A stretch of 64,000 bases of DNA from Chromobotia macracanthus (taxonomy: Eukaryota > Chordata > Actinopteri > Cypriniformes > Botiidae): positions 8,678,501-8,742,500 of the forward strand of contig JAZGTH010000062.1 in the NCBI GenBank assembly GCA_036877525.1. Reading direction: 5' to 3'. The notes beneath the pieces were generated by a model, which worked only from the letters and a program-made list of their open reading frames with translations, searched no databases and was not told the DNA's origin. Of this stretch, positions 47,821 to 62,219 are shown piece after piece. Each line of letters starts with the position of its first letter. Within the stretch, counting starts at the first letter, position 1. Both the position numbers and the translations under genes were made by a program.

Positions 47821-48271
47821 AGCTGTCTGTACTTGTTTATAACAGTCCTTTCATTTCACTCATATCTGCTGAGGATAATCACCGCTCAGAAGATGAAGAG
47901 CTTGTTTTTCACAGTCCATAAACAGCTCTTATACAAAACGTAAGATTCATTGATACACCCTCAACACAATGAGTCAAGTTCATGAATCAAAACTCAATTT
48001 ATTACTTTAAAATATGGAGGCGCATTGAAAAGTGTCATTGCCACCAACCACTGGAGATAAGTAAAAACAAAAAAGAAAACTACTTAGGTGGCATGTTTGT
48101 GTGATGTAGAAGAGTTTTATTGATCCTGATTCAATATAATATAATTGTACACTTTCAATAGAGGAAAATGTCCAACTAATATTCTGCTGACTGTGTAGAG
48201 AAATTGTGCTGAGGATTGCTGTAAGTAACCATTTAAAACTTGAAAAACACACATATATATACATAATAATG
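47821..48271. other. Spacer between gag fossil and array 3
   Basis: A 5' LTR for the - strand provirus would be expected here. An AATAAA on the - strand near 47995-48001 is compatible, but no clear LTR borders or match to the LTR at 9424-9692 are visible. No gene is recognised; the - strand ORFs at 48007-48264 and 48117-48443 lack domains. Confidence 0.4.
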
Positions 48272-48994
48272 GAGAGAGATGTTGTTTGGTTAAGCAGTTG
48301 AATAATACGTAGTTAAGTGAGTTCGGAAATGTCAACAGCTTTGCAATATTAAAACTAACAATCATACTGATCGCTAATAAGTTCTGCACGTTCAGTATAG
48401 GCTTACCACATAAACTAAAATTCGACTGCTGAACTTTCAGCAAACGTCATTTTCCTCTCTCTCAACAAGTAATTACTAAAACTGAACTTTTTGAGGCGAA
48501 CATGTATGAGTTAACAAATAACATTGGCATTGCAAGGCATGCATTAACCTTTGTTAATCGAATTTGCGAGGGATTGTTTTGAGAATGATTTTAATGAGTA
48601 TTTCAGAAGAAATTGTAGATTGATGCGCTCTGGAATTGACCGTAATAGTTTTGTTCATGTGCAATGAGAGAAATAATCAGTCAACAAACACACGATTGAA
48701 ACGTGAATTGAGCAGTGAAACAAAATATATGTAGAATTAGCCTTTTAAAAGTTTGTTCTTTATTTTTGCTAAAAATCTGTATTATGTCATTTTGGTAAGG
48801 TTAGTGTGGGTATCCTTAAAGAGGAATTTATCTTAATGAGTGCAGCGTTTAAAAGTTGTTCACATCTTTAAGAGAAAGGAATGGAACGTCAATGTTGCAA
48901 TAAGGCAAAGAACGTTCATAAGCAGCGCAACTCCAGAACGTAACGTTATTTTGTGGGGAAAAGCGTTTGCAATTAGTTTTGGGCAGTTTAACAA

Positions 48995-49008
48995 GATACG
49001 GACGTATC
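48995..49008. other. Palindromic core GATACG-GA-CGTATC in array 3 unit
   Basis: A 6-bp perfect inverted repeat around GA in nearly all copies; copy 2 (about 49934) has a G-to-A change. It lies at the position homologous to ATACG-TT-CGTAT of array 1. Confidence 0.6.
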
Positions 49009-49376
49009 GTTTAAAGCTTTTACATAATTTTAACTGGGGGGGGTCATTGTCAAAATGTCTTTATGCTGTCGAATAGCGCAATGTGACGAAGTATGGAGTG
49101 TTGTGCCAAAATGCGTTTTTGACGTTTTCGAGCAGGACTGTAAGGAAATGGTGAGAGATGTTGTTTGGTTAAGCAGTTGAATAATACGTAGTTAAGTGAG
49201 CTCGGAATTGTCAACAGCTTTGCAATATTAAAACTAACAACAATACTGATCGCTAATAAGTTCTGCACCTAAAGTTAATGTTGTTGACGAGTACAAACAC
49301 AGGACCCAGACGAATATTTTGAGCGAACGGGATAGGCAAATTCAGTATAGGCTTACCACATAAACTAAAATTCGAC

Positions 49377-49392
49377 TGCTGAACTTTCAGCA
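49377..49392. other. Hairpin TGCTGAA-CT-TTCAGCA in array 3 unit
   Basis: A perfect 7-bp stem with a 2-base loop, next to ttcgac. It is present in most copies; copy 3 (near 50309) has tttgagca and so a weaker stem. It is homologous in position to the TGCTC/GAGCA hairpin of array 1. Confidence 0.65.
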
Positions 49393-52300
49393 AACGTCAT
49401 TTTCCTCTCTCTCAACAAGTAATTACTAAAACTGAACTTTTTGAGGCGAACATGTATGAGTTAACAAATAACATTGGCATTGCAAGGCATGCATTAACCT
49501 TTGTTAATCGAATTTGCGAGGGATTGTTTTGAGAATGATTTTAATGAGTATTTCAGAAGAAATTGTAGATTGATGCGCTCTGGAAGTGACCGTAATAGTT
49601 TTGTTCATGTGCAATGAGAGAAATAATCAGTCAACAAACACACGATTGAGCAGTGAAACAAAATATATGTAGAATTAGCCTTTCAAAAGTTTGTTCTTTA
49701 TTTTTGCTAAAAATCTGTATTATGCCATTTTGGTAAGGTTAGTGTGGGCATCTTTAAAGAGGAATTTATCTTAATGAGTGCAGCGTTTAAAAGTTGTTCA
49801 CATCTTTAAGAGAAAGGAATGGAACGTCAATGTTGCAATAAGGCAAAGAACGTTCTTAAGCAGCGCAACTCCAGAACGTAACGTTATTTTGTGGGGAAAA
49901 GCGTTTGCAATTATTTTTGGGCAGTGTATCAAGATACGGACATATCGTTTAAAGCTTTTACATAATTTTAACTGGGGGGGGTCATCCTTAATATGTCTTT
50001 TTGCTGCCGAATAGCGCAATGTGACGAAGTATGGAGTGTTGTGCCAAAATGAGTTTTCGAGCAGGACTGTAAGGAAATGGTGAGAGATGTTGTTTGGTTA
50101 AGCAGTTGAATAATACGTAGTTAAGTGAGCTCGGAATTGTCAATAGCTTTGCAATATTAAAACTAACAACCATACTGATCGCTAATATGTTCTGCACGTA
50201 AAGTTAATGATGTTGACGAGTATAAACACAGGACCCAGACGAATATTTTGAGCGAACGGGATAGGCAAGTTCAGTATAGGCTTACCACATAAACTAAAAT
50301 TCGACTGCTGAACTTTGAGCAAACGTCATTTTCTTCTCTCTCAACAAGTTATTACTAAAACTGAACTTTTTGAGGCGAACATGTATGAGTTCACAAATAA
50401 CATTGGCATTGCAAGGCATGCATTAACCTTTGTTAATCGAATTTGCGAGGGATTGTTTTGAGAATGATTTTAATGAGTTTTTCAGAAGAAATTCTAGATT
50501 GATGCGCTCTGGAAGTGACCTTAATAGTTTTGTTCATGTGCAATGAGAGAAATAATCAGTCAACAAACACACGATTGAAACGTGAATTGAGCAGTGAAAC
50601 AAAAAAAAATGTAGAATTAGCCTTTTAAAAGTTTGTACTTTATTTTTGCTGAAAATCTGTATTGTCATTTTGGTAAGGTTAGTGTGGGTATCCTTAAAGA
50701 GGAATTTATCTTAATGAGTGCAGCGTTTAAAAGTTGTTCACATCTTTAAGAGAAAGGAATGGAACGTCAATGTTGCAATAAGGCAAAGAACGTTCATAAG
50801 CAGCGCAACTCCAGAACGTAACGTTATTTTGTGGGGAAAAGCGTTTGCAATTAGTTTTGGGCAGTGTAACAAGATACGGACGTATCGTTTAAAGCTTTTA
50901 CATAATTTTAACTGGAGGGGGGGTTATTGTCAATATGTCTTTATGCTGTCGAATAGCGCAATGTGACGAAGTGTTGTGCCAAAATGCGTTTTTGACGTTT
51001 TCGAGCAGGACTGTAAGGAAATGGTGAGAGATGTTGTTTGGTTAAGCAGTTGAATAATACGTAGTTAAGTGAGTTCGGATTTGTCAACAGCTTTGCAATA
51101 TTAAAACTAACAACAATAATGATCGCCAATTAGTTCTGCACGTAAAGTTAATGTTGTTGACGAGTATAAACACAGGACCCAGACGAATATTTTGAGCGAA
51201 CGGGATTGGCAAGTTCAGTATAGGCTTACCACATTAACTAAAATTCGACTGCTGAACTTTCAGCAAACGTTATTTTCCTCTCTTCTCAACAAGTAATTAC
51301 TAAAACTGAACTTTCTGAGGCGTACATGTGAGTTAACAAATAACACTGGCATTGCAATGCATGCAATAACCTTTGTTAATAGAATTTGCGAGGGATTGTT
51401 TTTGAGAATGATTTTAATGAGTTTTTTAGAAGAAATTCTAGATTGATGCGCTCTGGAAGTGACCTTAATAGTTTTGTTCATGTGCAATGAGAGAAATAAT
51501 CAGTCAACAAACACACGATTGAGCAGTGAAACAAAATATATGTAGAATTAGCCTTTCAAAAGTTTGTTCTTTATTTTTGCTGAAAATCTGTATTATGTCA
51601 TTTTGGTAAGGTTAGTGTGGGCATCTTTAAAGAGGAATTTATCTTAATGAGTGCAGCGTTTAAAAGTTGTTCACATCTTTAAGAGAAAGGAATGGAACGT
51701 CAATGTTGCAATAAGGCAAAGAACGTTCATAAGCAGCGCAACTCCAGAACGTAACGTTATTTTGTGGGGAAAAGCGTTTACAATTGTTTTTGGGCAGTGT
51801 AACAAGATACGGACGTATCGTTTAAAGCTTTTACATATTTTTAACTGGGGGGGGGTCATTGTCAATATGTCTTTATGCTGTCGAATAGCGCAATGTGACG
51901 AAGTGTTGTGCCAAAATGCTTTTTTGACGTTTTCGAGCAGGACTGTAAGGAAATGGTGAGAGATGTTGTTTGGTTAAGCAGTTGAATAATACGTAAAGTG
52001 AGTTCGGATTTGTCAACAGCTTTGCAATATTAAAACTAACAACAATAATGATCGCTAATAAGTTCTGCACCTAAAGTTAATGTTGTTGACGAGTACAAAC
52101 ACAGGACCCAGACGAATATTTTGAGCGAACGGGATAGGCAAGTTCAGTATAGGCTTACCACATAAACTAAAATTCGACTGCTGAACTTTCAGCAAATGTC
52201 ATTTTCCTCTCTCTCAACAAGTAATTACTAAAACTGAACTTTTTGAGACGAACATGTATGAGTTAACAAATAACATTGGCATTGCAAGGTATGCATTAAC

Positions 52301-55300
52301 CTTTGTTAATCGAATTTGCGAGGGATTGTTTTGAGAATGATTTTAATATTTCAGAAGAAATTCTAGATTGATGCGCTCTGGAAGTGACCTTAATAGTTTT
52401 GTTCATGTGCAATGAGAGAAATAATCAGTCAACAAACACACTATTGAAACGTGAATTGAGCAGTGAAACAAAAAAAAATGTAGAATTAGCCTTTCAAAAG
52501 TTTGTACTTTATTTTTGCTGAAAATCTGTATTATGTCATTTTGGTAAGGTTAGTGTGGGTATCTTTAAAGAGGAATTTATCTTAATGAGTGCAGCGTTTA
52601 AAAGTTTTTCACATCTTTAAGAGAAAGGAATGGAACGTCAATGTTGCAATAAGGCAAAGAACGTTCATAAGCAGCGCAACTCCAGAACGTAACGTTATTT
52701 TGTGGGGAAAAGCGTTTGCAATTAGTTTTGGGCAGTGTAACAAGATACGGACGTATCGTTTAAAACTTTTACATAATTTTAACTGGAGGGGGGGGTCATT
52801 GTCAAAATGTCTTTATGCTGTCGAATAGCGCAATGTGACGAAGTATGGAGTGTTGTGCCAAAATGCGTTTTTGACGTTTTCGAGCAGGACTGTAAGGAAA
52901 TGGTGAGAGATGTTGTTTGGTTAAGCAGTTGAATAATACGTAGTTAAGTGAGCTCGGAATTGTCAATAGCTTTGCAATATTAAAACTAACAACCATACTG
53001 ATCGCTAATAAGTTCTGCACCTAAAGTTAATGATGTTGACGAGTATAAACACAGGACCCAGACGAATATTTTGAGCGAACGGGATTGGCAAGTTCAGTAT
53101 AGGCTTACCACATAAACTAAAATTCGACTGCTGAACTTTCAGCAAACGTCATTTTCCTCTCTCAACAAGTAATTACTAAAACTGAACTTTCTGAGGCGTA
53201 CATGTGAGTTAACAAATAACATTGGCATTGCAATGCATGCAATAACCTTTGTTAATAGAATTTGCGAGGGATTGTTTTGAGAATGATTTTAATGAGTATT
53301 TCAGAAGAAATTCTTGATTGATGCGCTCTGGAAGTGTCCTTAATAGTTTTGTTCATGTGCAATGAGAGAAATAATCAGTCAACAAACACACGATTGAGCA
53401 GTGAAACAAAATATATGTAGAATTAGCCTTTCAAAAGTTTGTTCTTTATTTTTGCTGAAAATCTGTATTATGTCATTTTGGTAAGGTTAGTGTGGGCATC
53501 TTTAAAGAGGAATTTATCTTAATGAGTGCAGCGTTTAAAAGTTGTTCACATCTTTAAGAGAAAGGAATGGAACGTCACTGTTGCAATAAGGCAAAGAACG
53601 TTCTTAAGCAGCGCAACTCCAGAACGTAACGTTATTTTGTGGGGAAAAGCGTTTACAATTGTTTTTGGGCAGTGTAACAAGATACGGACGTATCGTTTAA
53701 AGCTTTTACATATTTTTAACTGGGGGGGGGGGGTCATTGTCAATATGTCTTTATGCTGTCGAATAGCGCAATGTGACGAAGTGTTGTGCCAAAATGCGTT
53801 TTTGACGTTTTCGAGCAGGACTGTAAGGAAATGGTGAGAGATGTTGTTTGGTTAAGCAGTTGAATAATACGTAGTTAAGTGAGCTCGGAATTGTCAACAG
53901 CTTTGCAATATTAAAACTAACAACAATACTGATCGCTAATAAGTTCTGCACCTAAAGTTAATGTTGTTGACGAGTACAAACACAGGACCCAGACGAATAT
54001 TTTGAGCGAACGGGATAGGCAAGTTCAGTATAGGCTTACCACATAAACTAAAATTCGACTGCTGAACTTTCAGCAAATGTCATTTTCCTCTCTCTCAACA
54101 AGTAATTACTAAAACTGAACTTTTTGAGACGAACATGTATGAGTTAACAAATAACATTGGCATTGCAAGGTATGCATTAACCTTTGTTAATCGAATTTGC
54201 CAGGGATTGTTTTGAGAATGATTTTCATGAGTATTTCAGAAGAAATTCTAGATTGATGCGCTCTGGAAGTGACCTTAATAGTTTTGTTCATGTGCAATGA
54301 GAGAAATTATCAGTCAACAAACACACTATTGAAACGTGAATTGAGCAGTGAAACAAAAAAAAATGTAGAATTAGCCTTTCAAAAGTTTGTACTTTATTTT
54401 TGCTGAAAATCTGTATTGTCATTTTGGTAAGGTTAGTGTGGGTATCTTTAAAGAGGAATTTATCTTAATGAGTGCAGCGTTTAAAAGTTTTTCACATCTT
54501 TAAGAGAAAGGAATGGAACGTCAATGTTGCAATAAGGCAAAGAACGTTCATAAGCAGCGCAACTCCAGAACGTAACGTTATTTTGTGGGGAAAAGCGTTT
54601 GCAATTAGTTTTGGGCAGTGTAACAAGATACGGACGTATCGTTTAAAGCTTTTACATAATTTTAACTGGAGGGGGGTTATTGTCAAAATGTCTTTATGCT
54701 GTCGAATAGCGCAATGTGACGAAGTATGGAGTGTTGTGCCAAAATGCGTCTTTGACGTTTTCGAGCAGGACTGTAAGGAAATGGTGAGAGATGTTGTTTG
54801 GTTAAGCAGTTGAATAATACGTAGTTAAGTGAGTTCGGATTTGTCAACAGCTTTGCAATATTAAAACTAACAACAATAATGATCGCCAATTAGTTCTGCA
54901 CGTAAAGTTAATGTTGTTGACGAGTACAAACACAGGACCCAGACGAATATTTTGAGCGAACGGGATAGGCAAGTTCAGTATAGGCTTACCACATAAACTA
55001 AAATTCGACTGCTGAACTTTCAGCAAACGTTATTTTCCTCTCTCTCAACAAGTAATTACTAAAACTGAACTTTTTGAGGCGAACATGTATGAGTTAACAA
55101 ATAACATTGGCATTGCAATGCATGCAATAACCTTTGTTAATAGAATTTGCGAGGGATTGTTTTGAGAATGATTTTAATGAGTATTTCAGAAGAAATTCTA
55201 GATTGATGCGCTCTGGAAGTGACCTTAATAGTTTTGTTCATGTGCAATGAGAGAAATAATCAGTCAACAAACACTATTGACACGATTGAGCAGTGAAACA

Positions 55301-58300
55301 AAATATATGTAGAATTAGCCTTTCAAAAGTTTGTTCTTTATTTTTGCTGAAAATCTGTATTATGTCATTTTGGTAAGGTTAGTGTGGGCATCTTTAAAGA
55401 GGAATTTATCTTAATGAGTGCAGCGTTTAAAAGTTGTTCACATCTTTAAGAGAAAGGAATGGAACGTCACTGTTGCAATAAGGCAAAGAACGTTCATAAG
55501 CAGCGCAACTCCAGAACGTAACGTTATTTTGTGGGGAAAAGCGTTTACAATTGTTTTTGGGCAGTGTAACAAGATACGGACGTATCGTTTAAAGCTTTTA
55601 CATATTTTTAACTGGGGGGGGTTATTGTCAATATGTCTTTATGCTGTCGAATAGCGCAATGTGACGATATGAGTGTTGTGCCAAAATGCGTTTTTGACGT
55701 TTTCGAGCAGGACTGTAAGGAAATGGTGAGAGATGTTGTTTGGTTAAGCAGTTGAATAATACGTAGTTAAGTGAGCTCGGAATTGTCAACAGCTTTGCAA
55801 TATTAAAACTAACAACAATACTGATCGCTAATAAGTTCTGCACCTAAAGTTAATGTTGTTGACGAGTACAAACACAGGACCCAGACGAATATTTTGAGCG
55901 AACGGGATAGGCAAGTTCAGTATAGGCTTACCACATAAACTAAAATTCGACTGCTGAACTTTCAGCAAACGTCATTTTCCCTCTCTCAACAAGTAATTAC
56001 TAAAACTGAACTTTCTGAGGCGTACATGTGAGTTAACAAATAACATTGGCATTGCAAGGCATGCATTAACCTTTGTTAATCGAATTTGCGAGGGATTGTT
56101 TTGAGAATGATTTTAATGAGTATTTCAGAAGAAATTCTAGATTGATGCGCTCTGGAAGTGACCTTAATAGTTTTGTTCATGTGCAATGAGAGAAATAATC
56201 AGTCAACAAACACACTATTGAAACGGAATTGAGCAGTGAAACAAAAAATATGTAGAATTAGCCTTTCAAAAGTTTGTTCTTTATTTTTGCTGAAAATCTG
56301 TATTATGTCATTTTGGTAAGGTTAGTGTGGGCATCTTTAAAGAGGAATTTATCTTAATGAGTGCAGCGTTTAAAAGTTGTTCACATCTTTAAGAGAAAGG
56401 AATGGAACGTCAATGTTGCAATAAGGCAAAGAACGTTCTTAAGCAGCGCAACTCCAGAACGTAAAGTTATTTTGTGGGGAAAAGCGTTTACAATTGTTTT
56501 TGGGCAGTGTAACAAGATACGGACGTATCGTTTAAAGCTTTTACATATTTTTAACTGGAGGGGGTCATTGTCAATATGTCTTTATGCTGTCGAATAGCGC
56601 AATGTGACGATATAGTGTTGTGCCAAAATGCGTTTTTGACGTTTTCGAGCAGGACTGTAAGGAAATGGTGAGAGATGTTGTTTGGTTAAGCAGTTGAATA
56701 ATACGTAGTTAAGTGAGTTCGGATTTGTCAACAGCTTTGCAATATTAAAACTAACAACAATAATGATCGCTAATAAGTTCTGCACGTAAAGTTAATGTTG
56801 TTGACGAGTACAAACACAGGACCCAGACGAATATTTTGAGCGAACGGGATAGGCAAGTTCAGTATAGGCTTACCACATAAACTAAAATTCGACTGCTGAA
56901 CTTTCAGCAAATGTCATTTTCCTCTCTCTCAACAAGTAATTACTAAAACTGAACTTTTTGAGACGAACATGTATGAGTTAACAAATAACATTGGCATTGC
57001 AAGGTATGCATTAACCTTTGTTAATCGAATTTGCGAGGGATTGTTTTGAGAATGATTTTAATGAGTATTTCAGAAGAAATTCTAGATTGATGCGCTCTGG
57101 AAGTGACCTTAATAGTTTTGTTCATGTGCAATGAGAGAAATAATCAGTCAACAAACACACGATTGAAACGTGAATTGAGCAGTGAAACAAAATATATGTA
57201 GAATTAGCCTTTTAAAAGTTTGTACTTTATTTTTGCTGAAAATCTGTATTATGTCATTTTGGTAAGGTTAGTGTGGGTATCTTTAAAGAGGAATTTATCT
57301 TAATGAGTGCAGCGTTTAAAAGTTTTTCACATCTTTAAGAGAAAGGAATGGAACGTCAATGTTGCAATAAGGCAAAGAACGTTCATAAGCAGCGCAATTC
57401 CAGAACGTAACGTTATTTTGTGGGGAAAAGCGTTTGCAATTAGTTTTGGGCAGTGTAACAAGATACGGACGTATCGTTTAAAGCTTTTACATAATTTTAA
57501 CTGGAGGGGGGGTTATTGTCAAAATGTCTTTATGCTGTCGAATAGCGCAATGTGACGAAGTATGGAGTGTTGTGCCAAAATGCGTTTTTGACGTTTTCGA
57601 GCAGGACTGTAAGGAAATGGTGAGAGATGTTGTTTGGTTAAGCAGTTGAATAATACGTAGTTAAGTGAGTTCGGAATTGTCAATAGCTTTGCAATATTAA
57701 AACTAACAACCATACTGATCGCTAATAAGTTCTGCACCTAAAGTTAATGATGTTGACGAGTATAAACACAGGACCCAGACGAATATTTTGAGCGAACGGG
57801 ATTGGCAAGTTCAGTATAGGCTTACCACATAAACTAAAATTCGACTGCTGAACTTTCAGCAAACGTTATTTTCCTCTCTTCTCAACAAGTAATTACTAAA
57901 ACTGAACTTTCTGAGGCGTACATGTGAGTTAACAAATAACATTGGCATTGCAATGCATGCAATAACCTTTGTTAATAGAATTTGCGAGGGATTGTTTTTG
58001 AGAATGATTTTAATGAGTATTTCAGAAGAAATTCTAGATTGATGCGCTCTGGAAGTGACCTTAATAGTTTTGTTCATGTGCAATGAGAGAAATAATCAGT
58101 CAACAAACACACGATTGAGCAGTGAAACAAAATATATGTAGAATTAGCCTTTCAAAAGTTTGTTCTTTATTTTTGCTGAAAATCTGTATTATGTAATTTT
58201 GGTAAGGTTAGTGTGGGCATCTTTAAAGAGGAATTTATCTTAATGAGTGCAGCGTTTAAAAGTTGTTCACATCTTTAAGAGAAAGGAATGGAACGTCAGT

Positions 58301-61300
58301 GTTGCAATAAGGCAAAGAACGTTCTTAAGCAGCGCAACTCCAGAACGTAACGTTATTTTGTGGGGAAAAGCGTTTACAATTGTTTTTGGGCAGTGTTTGA
58401 GCAAGATACGGACGTATCGTTTAAAGCTTTTACATATTTTTAACTGGGGGGGGGGGGGTCATTGTCAATATGTCTTTATGCTGTCGAATAGCGCAATGTG
58501 ACGAAGTGTTGTGCCAAAATGCGTTTTTGACGTTTTCGAGCAGGACTGTAAGGAAATGGTGAGAGATGTTGTTTGGTTAAGCAGTTGAATAATACGTAGT
58601 TAAGTGAGCTCGGAATTGTCAACAGCTTTGCAATATTAAAACTAACAACAATACTGATCGCTAATAAGTTCTGCACCTAAAGTTAATGTTGTTGACGAGT
58701 ACAAACACAGGACCCAGACGAATATTTTGAGCGAACGGGATAGGCAAGTTCAGTATAGGCTTACCACATAAACTAAAATTCGACTGCTGAACTTTCAGCA
58801 AACGTTATTTTCCTCTCTTCTCAACAAGTAATTACTAAAACTGAACTTTTTGAGACGAACATGTATGAGTTAACAAATAACATTGGCATTGCAAGGTATG
58901 CATTAACCTTTGTTAATCGAATTTGCGAGGGATTGTTTTGAGAATGATTTTAATGAGTATTTCAGAAGAAATTCTAGATTGATGCGCTCTGGAAGTGACC
59001 TTAATAGTTTTGTTCATGTGCAATGAGAGAAATAATCAGTCAACAAACACACTATTGAAACGTGACTTGAGCAGTGAAACAAAATATATGTAGAATTAGC
59101 CTTTCAAAAGTTTGTTCTTTATTTTTGCTGAAAATCTGTATTATGTCATTTTGGAAAGGTTAGTGTGGGTATCTTTAAAGAGGAATTTATCTTAATGAGT
59201 GCAGCGTTTAAAAGTTGTTCACATCTTTAAGAGAAAGGAATGGAACGTCAATGTTGCAATAAGGCAAAGAACGTTCATAAGCAGCGCAACTCCAGAACGT
59301 AACGTTATTTTGTGGGGAAAAGCGTTTGCAATTAGTTTTGGGCAGTGTAACAAGATACGGACGTATCGTTTAAAGCTTTTACATAATTTTAACTGGAGGG
59401 GGGTTATTGTCAAAATGTCTTTATGCTGTCGAATAGCGCAATGTGACGAAGTATGGAGTGTTGTGCCAAAATGCCTTTTTGACGTTTTCGAGCAGGACTG
59501 TAAGGAAATGGTGAGAGATGTTGTTTGGTTAAGCAGTTGAATAATACGTAGTTAAGTGAGTTCGGATTTGTCAACAGCTTTGCAATATTAAAACTAACAA
59601 CCATACTGATCGCTAATAAGTTCTACACCTAAAGTTAATGATGTTGACGAGTATAAACACAGGACCCAGACGAATATTTTGAGCGAACGGGATTGGCAAG
59701 TTCAGTATAGGCTTACCACATAAACTAAAATTCGACTGCTGAACTTTCAGCAAACGTTATTTTCCTCTCTTCTCAACAAGTAATTACTAAAACTGAACTT
59801 TCTGAGGCGTACATGTGAGTTAAGAAATAACATTGGCATTGCAATGCATGCAATAACCTTTGTTAATAGAATTTGCGAGGGATTGTTTTTGAGAATGATT
59901 TTAATGAGTTTTTTAGAAGAAATTCTAGATTGATGCGCTCTGGAAGTGACTTTAATAGTTTTGTTCATGTGCAATGAGAGAAATAATCAGTCAACAAACA
60001 CACGATTGAGCAGTGAAACAAAATATATGTAGAATTAGCCTTTCAAAAGTTTGTTCTTTAATTTTGCTGAAAATCTGTATTATGTAATTTTGGTAAGGTT
60101 AGTGTGGGCATCTTTAAAGAGGAATTTATCTTAATGAGTGCAGCGTTTAAAAGTTGTTCACATCTTTAAGAGAAAGGAATGGAACGTCACTGTTGCAATA
60201 AGGCAAAGAACGTTCTTAAGCAGCGCAACTCCAGAACGTAACGTTATTTTGTGGGGAAAAGCGTTTACAATTGTTTTTGGGCAGTGTAACAAGATACGGA
60301 CGTATCGTTTAAAGCTTTTACATATTTGTAACTGGGGGGGGGGGTCATTGTCAATATGTCTTTATGCTATCGAATAGCGCAATGTGACGAAGTGTTGTGC
60401 CAAAATGCTTTTTTGACGTTTTCGAGCAGGACTGTAAGGAAATGGTGAGAGATGTTGTTTGGTTAAGCAGTTAAATAATACGTAAAGTGAGTTCGGATTT
60501 GTCAACAGCTTTGCAATATTAAAACTAACAACAATAATGATCGCCAATTAGTTCTGCACGTAAAGTTAATGTTGTTGACGAGTACAAACACAGGACCCAG
60601 ACGAATATTTTGAGCGAACGGGATAGGCATGTTCAGTATAGGCTTACCACATAAACTAAAATTCGACTGCTGAACTTTCAGCAAATGTCATTTTCCTCTC
60701 TCTCAACAAGTAATTACTAAAACTGAACTTTTTGAGACGAACATGTATGAGTTAACAAATAACATTGGCATTGCAAGGTATGCATTAACCTTTGTTAATC
60801 GAATTTGCCAGGGATTGTTTTGAGAATGATTTTAATGAGTATTTCAGAAGAAATTCTAGATTGATGCGCTCTGGAAGTGACCTTAATAGTTTTGTTCATG
60901 TGCAATGAGAGAAATAATCAGTCAACAAACACACTATTGAAACGTGAATTGAGCAGTGAAACAAAAAAAAATGTAGAATTAGCCTTTCAAAAGTTTGTAC
61001 TTTATTTTTGCTGAAAATCTGTATTATGTAATTTTGGTAAGGTTAGTGTGGGTATCTTTAAAGAGGAATTTATCTTAATGAGTGCAGCGTTTAAAAGTTT
61101 TCACATCTTTAGGAGAAAGGAATGGAACGTCAATGTTGCAATAAGGCAAAGAACGTTCATAAGCAGCGCAACTCCAGAACGTAACGTTATTTTGTGGGGA
61201 AAAGCGTTTGCAATTAGTTTTGGGCAGTGTAACAAGATACGGACGTATCGTTTAAAGCTTTTACATAATTTTAACTGGAGGGGGGGTTATTGTCAAAATG

Positions 61301-62219
61301 TCTTTATGCTGTCGAATAGCGCAATGTGACGAAGTATGGAGTGTTGTGCCAAAATGCGTTTTTGACGTTTTCGAGCAGGACTGTAAGGAAATGGTGAGAG
61401 ATGTTGTTTGGTTAAGCAGTTGAACAATACGTAGTTAAGTGAGCTCGGATTTGTCAACAGCTTTGCAATATTAAAACTAACAACAATAATGATCGCCAAT
61501 TAGTTCTGCACGTAAAGTTAATGTTGTTGACGAGTACAAACACAGGACCCAGACGAATATTTTGAGCGAACGGGATAGGCAAGTTCAGTATAGGCTTACC
61601 ACATAAACTAAAATTCGACTGCTGAACTTTCAGCAAACGTTATTTTCCTCTCTTCTCAACAAGTAATTACTAAAACTGAACTTTTTGAGACGAACATGTA
61701 TGAGTTAACAAATAACATTGGCATTGCAAGGTATGCATTAACCTTTGTTAATCGAATTTGCGAGGGATTGTTTTGAGAATGATTTTAATGAGTATTTCAG
61801 AAGAAATTCTAGATTGATGCGCTCTGGAAGTGACCTTAATAGTTTTGTTCATGTGCAATGAGAGAAATAATCAGTCAACAAACACACGATTGAGCAGTGA
61901 AACAAAATATATGTAGAATTAGCCTTTCAAAAGTTTGTTCTTTATTTTTGCTGAAAATCTGTATTATGTAATTTTGGTAAGGTTAGTGTGGGCATCTTTA
62001 AAGAGGAATTTATCTTAATGAGTGCAGCGTTTAAAAGTTGTTCACATCTTTAAGAGAAAGGAATGGAACGTCAGTGTTGCAATAAGGCAAAGAACGTTCT
62101 TAAGCAGCGCAACTCCAGAACGTAACGTTATTTTGTGGGGGAAAGCGTTTACAATTGTTTTTGGGCAGTTTTTGGGCAGATACGGACGTATCGTTTAAAG
62201 CTTTTACACATTTTTAACT

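Noticed and set aside
47821..48271. 5' LTR of the - strand retrovirus
   Set aside because: Only a poly(A)-like hexamer and an AT-rich stretch are seen. There are no TG...CA borders, primer binding site or similarity to the LTR at 9424-9692.
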